Source: Bacillota bacterium
Lineage (GTDB): Bacteria > Bacillota > Dethiobacteria > SKNC01
NCBI GenBank assembly: GCA_007120745.1
Contig: SKNC01000007.1
Coordinates: 1 to 9,539, forward strand
Reading direction: 5' to 3'
Length of the DNA: 9,539 nt
Shown here: positions 5,435 through 9,539 of the stretch, piece by piece
Position numbering within the stretch: position 1 is the stretch's first letter
How the letters are laid out: each line of letters opens with the position of its first letter
Translations under genes and position numbers: made by a program
The notes under the pieces: model-generated
The model's input: only the letters and a program-made list of their open reading frames with translations
Database searches by the model: none
What the model was told of the DNA's origin: nothing

Positions 5435-7627
5435 CTAAAAATTACTCTCCATTCCGCTGGAGATTCTCTCACCCAACAGAGTGTTTCTTTCTTCCACCCG
5501 GTTGTTCCTCAGGGCAATGCCCAGAGCTTTTTTAGTGCCCACTACCACCACCAACTGTCTTGCCCGGGTAATGCCGGTGTATACCAGGTTTCTCTGCAGA
5601 AGCATATAGTGCTGTGTAATTAACGGCAGAATGACCACCGGATATTCACTGCCCTGGCTTTTATGTACCGAGATGGCATAGGAAAGAACCAGTTCGTCCA
5701 GCTCGTTAAAACTGTACTGGACCTCCCTGTATCCATTAAAATCCGGGTAGGTTACCGTCAGTTCCCCTTCCTCAATGTTGAGTTTCGCGATTTTCCCAAT
5801 ATCTCCGTTGTACACTTCTTTCTGATAATTATTCTTAATCTGCATTACTTTATCTCCCAGGCGAAAGATCTCTCCCCCGGAATAAAGCTCGTTTTTCTCC
5901 GAAGAAGGGGGATTTAAAGATTCCTGCATCAGTTTGTTCAGGTTCTCCACACCCACCAGGGTTTTTCGCATGGGAGTTATTACCTGGATATCATTTAATG
6001 CATCTACATTCAAGTAACCTGGAATTCTGAACCGGCACAAATCTAAAATAATTTGATTAATCTTGTCCGGGTTCTCCTCCTGGATGAAATAAAAATCCTT
6101 GTCCTTTTCATTGGTCACCGGAAAATCTCCCTGGTTAATCCGGTGAGCGTTAACCGTGATTAAGCTCTCCCTGGCCTGGCGAAATATTTTGTCCAGGGTC
6201 ACCACCGGTATCACTCCGGAACCAATCAGGCTGCGCAGAACATTTCCCGCCCCAACTGAGGGAAGCTGATCCATATCCCCCACCAGAATTAATTTGCATC
6301 CCACCGGCAGTGCCTTTAACAGGTTGTACATGAGAAGGAGATCTACCATGGAAACTTCATCTACAATTAATGCTTCTGTTTTCAGCGGGTTTTCCTCATT
6401 CTTTACGAAACGGAACTCCCCCTCCTGGTAGCTGTATTCTAAAAGACGGTGGATGGTTTTGGCTTCCCTGCCGGCTGCTTCAGACATGCGCCGCGCAGCT
6501 CTTCCGGTGGGAGCCGACAGCATTACCTGAATATTATTCTTTTCAAAAAGATGGATTAATGCTTTAATGGTAGTGGTCTTCCCTGTCCCCGGACCTCCGG
6601 TAATAATTAATACGCCCTCCTCCAGAGCCTTGCTGAGAGCCTGATACTGCTGTGGAGTTAATTTATACTCTTCGTCTAATTTTGACATTTCTCCGGTCTG
6701 ATTCAAACTCTGCTGCCAGGACCGGAGGTCCAAAAATCTGCGGGCCACTCCTCTTTCGGCATGAAAAAATGGAGCCAGGTAAATCAGTTTTTCCTGCCCC
6801 CCAGGCTCCGTCTCTATAAAAACTTCCTTTTCTTTTACCAGTGCCTGAATCTGTTCTGATACTAAAGGTATATCTATTTCCTCCTGAGAAAAAAGTTCCT
6901 TAATTTTCCCAAAAACATCTTCCTCCGGCAGAAAAACATGGCCATCCGAAGCTCCCTCCCATAATACAAATTGTACGGCAGCCTTTACCCGTTGAGGGGA
7001 ACGGGGATCCATCCCCAGTTTAAGGGCAATTTTATCAGCGGTTTTAAAGCCAATTCCCGTTAATTCTGCCAGCCTGTACGGGTTTCCCCGAATCGTTTTC
7101 AACGTATCCCTGCCGTAATGACGATAAATTTTTACGGCCAACCCCGGGGTAACCTCATGAGCCTGAAGAAAAATCATGATTTCCCGAATGTCCCTCTGCT
7201 CCTCATATCCCCGGGAGATCATTTCTGCCTTTTTCTCGCCAATCCCCTCCACCTGGCACAAGCGGTCCGGGTGTTTTTCAATTATCTCTAATACCTCCAG
7301 ACCGAAAAAGGAAACCAGCCTTTTCGCAGTAACTGAACCAATTCCTTTTATGCATCCGGAACCCAGGTATCTCTCTATTCCCGCCAGTGTTTTGGGAATA
7401 ATGGTCTCAAAACCCTCCACCTTAAATTGCTTACCATACTTAGGATTGGTCACCCACTGCCCTTCCAGTTTTAAAGATTCTCCGGTAGACACTGCAGGAA
7501 ACACCCCCACTATGGTAACCAGCTGCCCTCTGTCTGAAGGCATCAATTTAGCCACGGTGAAATCATTCTCTTCATTTCGGTATGTAATTCGCTCCAGGGT
7601 TCCTTCAATCACCGGCAATTTAATCAC
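5435..7627 (-). CDS. recD2: ATP-dependent DNA helicase RecD2 (RecD/TraA type, superfamily 1B)
   Basis: RecD2 is a 5'-3' DNA helicase that acts without RecBC in Firmicutes and Deinococcus, in repair and replication-fork maintenance. The 730 residues have the full layout: N-terminal OB-like domain (about 1-75, IEGTLERITYRNEENDFTVA), helix-hairpin-helix region (about 90-200, KGIGSVTAKRL, VEGIGEKKA and LTGIGFKTADKIA), then the helicase core: Walker A GGPGTGKTT (344-352), Walker B IVDEVSMVD (421-429), motif III GDMDQLPSVGAG (450-461), IFRQ (481-484), and C-terminal SVHKSQGSEYP (653-663) and VYTGITRAR (682-690). All motifs look intact. The start is GTG at 7627: an in-frame stop lies only four codons upstream, and this gives the family's usual N-terminus. 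The ribosome binding site (GGGAAAAGG) is close and weak. It heads an operon with comF. Confidence 0.97.
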   Translation of the reverse strand: MIKLPVIEGTLERITYRNEENDFTVAKLMPSDRGQLVTIVGVFPAVSTGESLKLEGQWVTNPKYGKQFKVEGFETIIPKTLAGIERYLGSGCIKGIGSVTAKRLVSFFGLEVLEIIEKHPDRLCQVEGIGEKKAEMISRGYEEQRDIREIMIFLQAHEVTPGLAVKIYRHYGRDTLKTIRGNPYRLAELTGIGFKTADKIALKLGMDPRSPQRVKAAVQFVLWEGASDGHVFLPEEDVFGKIKELFSQEEIDIPLVSEQIQALVKEKEVFIETEPGGQEKLIYLAPFFHAERGVARRFLDLRSWQQSLNQTGEMSKLDEEYKLTPQQYQALSKALEEGVLIITGGPGTGKTTTIKALIHLFEKNNIQVMLSAPTGRAARRMSEAAGREAKTIHRLLEYSYQEGEFRFVKNEENPLKTEALIVDEVSMVDLLLMYNLLKALPVGCKLILVGDMDQLPSVGAGNVLRSLIGSGVIPVVTLDKIFRQARESLITVNAHRINQGDFPVTNEKDKDFYFIQEENPDKINQIILDLCRFRIPGYLNVDALNDIQVITPMRKTLVGVENLNKLMQESLNPPSSEKNELYSGGEIFRLGDKVMQIKNNYQKEVYNGDIGKIAKLNIEEGELTVTYPDFNGYREVQYSFNELDELVLSYAISVHKSQGSEYPVVILPLITQHYMLLQRNLVYTGITRARQLVVVVGTKKALGIALRNNRVEERNTLLGERISSGMESNF

Positions 7628-7686
7628 AGCCTTTTCCCGTTAAATTACTGCTGCCTGGGTCCAGAGGACCATATTTTTACACTCCT

Positions 7687-7715
7687 ATTGTAACGAAATA
7701 AATGGAAAAGAACAA
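7687..7715 (-). promoter_or_regulatory. Sigma-A promoter of recD2-comF
   Basis: On the minus strand TTGTTC (plus 7710-7715) is followed after 17 nt by TACAAT (plus 7687-7692), 5 of 6 to the -10 consensus. The leader of about 55 nt contains a small hairpin, GGTCC-TCT-GGACC (plus 7658-7670), of unknown role. Confidence 0.55.
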
Positions 7716-7739
7716 GCGTTTTGTCATCTTTACCTATGT

Positions 7740-7760
7740 AGGAGGGGGGTGGCCCCTCCT
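7740..7760 (-). other. Strong GC hairpin directly after the DUF2922 stop codon, without a U-tract
   Basis: AGGAGGGG (7740-7747) pairs with CCCCTCCT (7753-7760) around a 5-nt loop, two bases past the DUF2922 stop. In the minus-strand transcript it is not followed by U residues, so it is not a normal intrinsic terminator for the genes present; on the plus strand it is followed by TTTT but no plus-strand gene reads into it. It could protect the mRNA 3' end or pause polymerase. Confidence 0.5.
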
Positions 7761-7761
7761 T

Positions 7762-7986
7762 TTAAAACACTACGACATCGGAAACTTCTCTGGAAATAAG
7801 CCTGGCAGATACTTTATCTGTAATATCTCCCCCGGTAGTCACAAAAATGTTTTTTTGAGAAATTGTTTCCATGGCAGCTTCCACAGCCTGGGCATCCACG
7901 GGTTCCACGGGATTGGATACACTAATGCTAACCGGTCTCCCCTCTTCATTTCGAAAATTTAACTGAAGTGTTTTCACTACACTCAA
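7762..7986 (-). CDS. DUF2922 family small protein, function unknown
   Basis: A 74-residue protein with the DUF2922 look: a beta-rich start KTLQLNFRNEEGRPVSISV, a proline/aspartate turn, a short helix (AVEAAMETISQK), then NIFVTTGGDITDKVSARLI. It has no signal peptide or membrane segment and no known role. A GTG start at 7995 is possible but lies inside the ribosome binding site GGGGGAGG; the TTG at 7984-7986 has that site 8 nt upstream and gives the usual family N-terminus, so I chose it. It lies 47 nt after the DUF1659 gene, and the two are commonly found side by side in Firmicutes, so they probably form a two-gene operon and may act together. Confidence 0.88.
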   Translation of the reverse strand: MSVVKTLQLNFRNEEGRPVSISVSNPVEPVDAQAVEAAMETISQKNIFVTTGGDITDKVSARLISREVSDVVVF

Positions 7987-8033
7987 GGCATTCACCTCCC
8001 CCTCAATATATCTTTACGGCATTTTACTTTCAT

Positions 8034-8252
8034 TTAGGCATCAATTAATTCAACCTCGTTGACTCGGATAATTTTATCCACATCATACTGCTGAAGACCT
8101 CCCACGGCTGATGCCACATCATAAACGTCCTGGTCGGGGCTGCCAGCTTTAACGTTACCATAGGTTCTGGTACGGTACGCCGGGTTTTCAGGAGTACCCA
8201 CCTGAAGCCTCAGCTGAATCCGTGAATATCCGGGAATTGCCTGTAACGGCAT
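8034..8252 (-). CDS. DUF1659 family small protein, function unknown
   Basis: A 72-residue protein matching the DUF1659 pattern: strands around SRIQLRLQVGT, then RTRTYGNVKAGSPDQDVYDVASAVGGLQQY and a closing strand pair IIRVNEVELIDA. It is likely a small alpha/beta protein; no catalytic residues, signal peptide or membrane segment are visible. ATG at 8252 with an almost perfect ribosome binding site, GGAAGGAGGTG. It is the first gene after the response-regulator terminator, has a TATAAT box in front, and is paired with DUF2922 downstream. The family's function is not established. Confidence 0.9.
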   Translation of the reverse strand: MPLQAIPGYSRIQLRLQVGTPENPAYRTRTYGNVKAGSPDQDVYDVASAVGGLQQYDVDKIIRVNEVELIDA

Positions 8253-8272
8253 TCAAAACACCTCCTTCCCAA

Positions 8273-8284
8273 GCTCTCGAGAGC
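8273..8284. promoter_or_regulatory. 12-bp perfect palindrome at the predicted transcription start of the DUF1659 operon
   Basis: GCTCTCGAGAGC is self-complementary. It lies 7 nt downstream of the TATAAT box, thus at or just after the start point, and before the ribosome binding site. It could be a repressor operator or a tiny hairpin at the mRNA 5' end. No matching regulator was identified. Confidence 0.4.
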
Positions 8285-8290
8285 ACCTTC

Positions 8291-8319
8291 ATTATAAACG
8301 GATTAGGGAAAATAAAAAA
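8291..8319 (-). promoter_or_regulatory. Probable promoter of the DUF1659-DUF2922 operon
   Basis: A perfect TATAAT (plus 8291-8296 on the minus strand) lies about 30 nt before the ribosome binding site. The expected -35 position (plus 8314-8319) falls in the T-run of the preceding terminator and reads TTTTTT, a poor -35, so the promoter may need an activator, an AT-rich UP-like contact or an alternative sigma factor. Confidence 0.45.
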
Positions 8320-8344
8320 ACGCTGAAATGGGTAAATTTCAGCG
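8314..8344 (-). terminator. Rho-independent terminator of the response regulator gene
   Basis: A perfect 9-bp stem, CGCTGAAAT (8321-8329) with ATTTCAGCG (8336-8344), closes a 6-nt loop and is followed on the minus strand by seven T. It lies about 100 nt after the stop codon. Between the stop and this hairpin is AT-rich DNA with a second imperfect hairpin (8362-8385) and a second copy of CAGCGAATA. Confidence 0.9.
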
Positions 8345-8445
8345 AATAAATCTTTCTTACTGCGTATTTTTTTAAAAGAATGCGCTAAAAAAACAGCGAA
8401 TATATGTTTAATTTTGATATAAATCATAATAATTAAGAAAAAAAT

Positions 8446-9030
8446 CTATATTACCACAAGGCTCCGTTTGGCGGCCTGAATAACCGCCTGTGTTCTATCC
8501 TCAACTTCCAGCTTTTTAAATATATTGCTTACATGGTTTTTTACCGTTTTTTCACTGATAAATAAAGACCGGGCAATGTCCTTATTGGCATTCCCCTGGG
8601 CCATCAAATTTAGAATCTCAATTTCTCTTTTTGTTAATTTCTTCTGCCCGTTACTCCCGGGCCTGATCCAGATACTCTTAATTTTCTTTATTAAAAGGGA
8701 GGGTTCAATGCTTTTCAGGACAAACCCAACGGCCCCTTCATGAACAGCCTGTACCAGCCGGGGATCCTTCTTCTGGATTCCCATGACTACTACTTTAATA
8801 TCCGGGTATTTCTTTAACAGCTGCTTCATGACACCATAATGTTCCATGCCAGGAAAATTCAGGTCCAGGAAAAGCATGTCAGGGCTGCTGCTTTCAATGC
8901 GCTGCATTAACTCCAGGGCATTCACGGCGGAGCCAACAATTATTATGCTGCTTTCCTTTTCAAATATCTTACGCAGCCCTATTTGAAAAAGCGAATGACT
9001 GTCTGCTATAAAAATACCTACAGGCTGCAT
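8446..9030 (-). CDS. NarL/LuxR-family response regulator with a degenerate receiver
   Basis: A 194-residue DNA-binding regulator. The receiver domain (about 4-120) keeps the phospho-acceptor Asp (D56 in LFLDLNFPG) and the conserved Lys (K106 in FVLKS), but the usual acidic pair reads A9-D10-S11-H12, so the main metal-ligand Asp is Ser, and the switch Thr is Gly (G84 in VVVMGI). The C-terminal LuxR-type helix-turn-helix (about 131-190, LTKREIEILNLMAQGNANKD then ISEKTVKNHVSNIFKKL) is intact. I chose the ATG at 9030 because GGGAGGAAA lies just upstream; a start at 9060 would add ten residues and overlap the palindrome. No histidine kinase gene is adjacent, so it is an orphan in this window. It may bind DNA without phosphorylation; its targets are unknown, and self-control through the upstream palindrome is possible. 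Confidence 0.92.
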   Translation of the reverse strand: MQPVGIFIADSHSLFQIGLRKIFEKESSIIIVGSAVNALELMQRIESSSPDMLFLDLNFPGMEHYGVMKQLLKKYPDIKVVVMGIQKKDPRLVQAVHEGAVGFVLKSIEPSLLIKKIKSIWIRPGSNGQKKLTKREIEILNLMAQGNANKDIARSLFISEKTVKNHVSNIFKKLEVEDRTQAVIQAAKRSLVVI

Positions 9031-9050
9031 AATATTTCCTCCCGACCAAT

Positions 9051-9085
9051 AACTATACAATATTGTAATTAACTATTGTATAGTT
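9051..9085. promoter_or_regulatory. 12-bp-arm inverted repeat upstream of the response regulator
   Basis: AACTATACAATA (9051-9062) and TATTGTATAGTT (9074-9085) are perfectly complementary, 11 nt apart. A second, overlapping palindrome TACAATATTGTA lies at 9056-9067, so the core ATTGTA/TACAAT occurs three times. It lies 21-55 nt before the ATG at 9030 and overlaps a possible -10 box. It looks like an operator; as RNA it would make an AT-only-rich hairpin without a U-tract. Confidence 0.5.
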
Positions 9086-9102
9086 CTAGAAAGACTGTGA
9101 AA
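9075..9102 (-). promoter_or_regulatory. Weak candidate promoter of the response regulator gene
   Basis: On the minus strand TACAAT (plus 9075-9080), 5 of 6 to the -10 consensus, lies inside the palindrome. The best -35 at 16 nt is TTTCAC (plus 9097-9102), a poor match. The alternative is read-through from metK, after which I see no terminator. Confidence 0.3.
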
Positions 9103-9152
9103 TTTCCTTCCTTTTACGACATTAATCGCCAAATCTTTGTATATTTTTGAAA

Positions 9153-9539
9153 TTATTTTACATTGGCCTCATCTCTTAGTAGTTCAGCCTTATCTGTCTT
9201 TTCCCAGGTAAGGTCAAGTTCTTCCCGGCCAAAATGTCCATAGGCAGAAATGGGCCTGTAAATAGGCCTGCGCAGTTCCAGGTCCCGAATAATTGCCCCC
9301 GGCCTTAAATCAAAATGGTTCTTTACCAGGGATATTATTTTTTCCTCGCTGATTACATTGGTGCCAAAGGTATCTACCATGATGGAAACCGGACGGGCGA
9401 TTCCTATGGCATAAGCAATCTGAACCTCACAGCGGTGAGCCAGCCCCGCAGCTACGATGTTTTTTGCTACATATCGAGCGGCATAAGAGCCGGAACGGTC
9501 TACTTTCGTGGGGTCTTTTCCGGAAAATGCCCCACCCCC
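9153..9539 (-). CDS. metK: S-adenosylmethionine synthetase, C-terminal part (cut by window edge)
   Basis: MetK makes S-adenosylmethionine from methionine and ATP in the cytoplasm. The window holds only the last 128 codons and the stop; the reading frame is open to the right edge with no start. The visible part matches the C-terminal region of the family: it begins with the glycine-rich GGGAFSGKDPTKVDRSGSYA loop, followed by ARYVAKNIVAAGLAHRCEVQ, IGIARPVSIMVDTFGT and, near the end, AYGHFGREELDLTWE (the Y-GHFGR motif). No frameshift or stop interrupts it. It is followed by the response regulator after 122 nt; no terminator was found in that gap. Confidence 0.97.
   Translation of the reverse strand, partial: GGGAFSGKDPTKVDRSGSYAARYVAKNIVAAGLAHRCEVQIAYAIGIARPVSIMVDTFGTNVISEEKIISLVKNHFDLRPGAIIRDLELRRPIYRPISAYGHFGREELDLTWEKTDKAELLRDEANVK

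Noticed and set aside
5198..5623. Plus-strand open frame across comF and recD2 ends
   Set aside because: Shadow of two well-supported minus-strand genes; translation has no recognisable domain.
8362..8385. Imperfect hairpin GCGTATTTTTTTAAAAGAATGCGC as an extra terminator
   Set aside because: Mostly A-T pairs with two mismatches and no clear T-run after it; the perfect hairpin at 8314-8344 is sufficient.
8188..8427. Minus-strand frame of 79 codons between the response regulator and DUF1659
   Set aside because: It spans the terminator and promoter and overlaps the start of DUF1659 in another frame; its translation looks random and it has no ribosome binding site.
9031..9152. AT-rich palindrome as the metK terminator
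   Set aside because: The stem is almost entirely A-T and lacks a following T-run on the minus strand.

Overview
All genes in this window lie on the minus strand, so transcription runs from the right end to the left. The gene set and signals suggest a low-to-moderate-GC, anaerobic, spore-former-like Firmicute. The evidence is strong AGGAGG-type ribosome binding sites, U-tract terminators, several TTG/GTG starts, a long-form hibernation factor, the DUF1659/DUF2922 pair, and the metK / recD2-comF / csp / hpf content. My best guess is the Peptococcaceae/Desulfotomaculum-Pelotomaculum group. This is an inference from gene content, not a database match.

Layout in transcription order. The 3' part of metK (S-adenosylmethionine synthetase) enters from the right edge. 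Next is a NarL/LuxR-type response regulator with a degenerate receiver, preceded by a 12-bp-arm palindrome and followed by a clean terminator. Then come two small unknown-function genes (DUF1659, DUF2922) under a TATAAT promoter with a 12-bp palindrome at its predicted start point. A separate promoter then drives recD2 (helicase) and comF (DNA uptake), which are 11 nt apart. A single-gene cold-shock protein follows with its own promoter and terminator. Next is hpf (ribosome hibernation), with a TTG start and a close match to a sigma-H promoter, followed by two consecutive terminator-like hairpins. Downstream are a 370-aa degenerate nucleotidyltransferase-like protein, a 211-aa protein whose second half resembles the LeuA regulatory fold in outline, and finally a membrane-anchored HD-GYP phosphodiesterase.

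The most unusual region is the 266-nt gap between the 211-aa gene and the HD-GYP gene. It is almost filled by a 233-nt element with perfect 15-bp complementary ends. The last arm runs into a U-tract five bases before the HD-GYP ribosome binding site. Inside is a good ribosome binding site and a 25-codon ORF for a hydrophobic peptide, and upstream bases could pair with that binding site. It could be an attenuator or riboswitch-like leader controlling a c-di-GMP enzyme, a type I toxin-like module with paired 5' and 3' ends, or a small mobile element. The sequence alone does not decide between these.

Functionally the window mixes housekeeping (metK), DNA repair and uptake (recD2, comF), stress and stationary-phase adaptation (csp, hpf) and signalling (response regulator, HD-GYP). 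I see no convincing plus-strand gene, no CRISPR array, no tRNA or rRNA and no intact insertion sequence. No gene-free stretch exceeds 300 bases.
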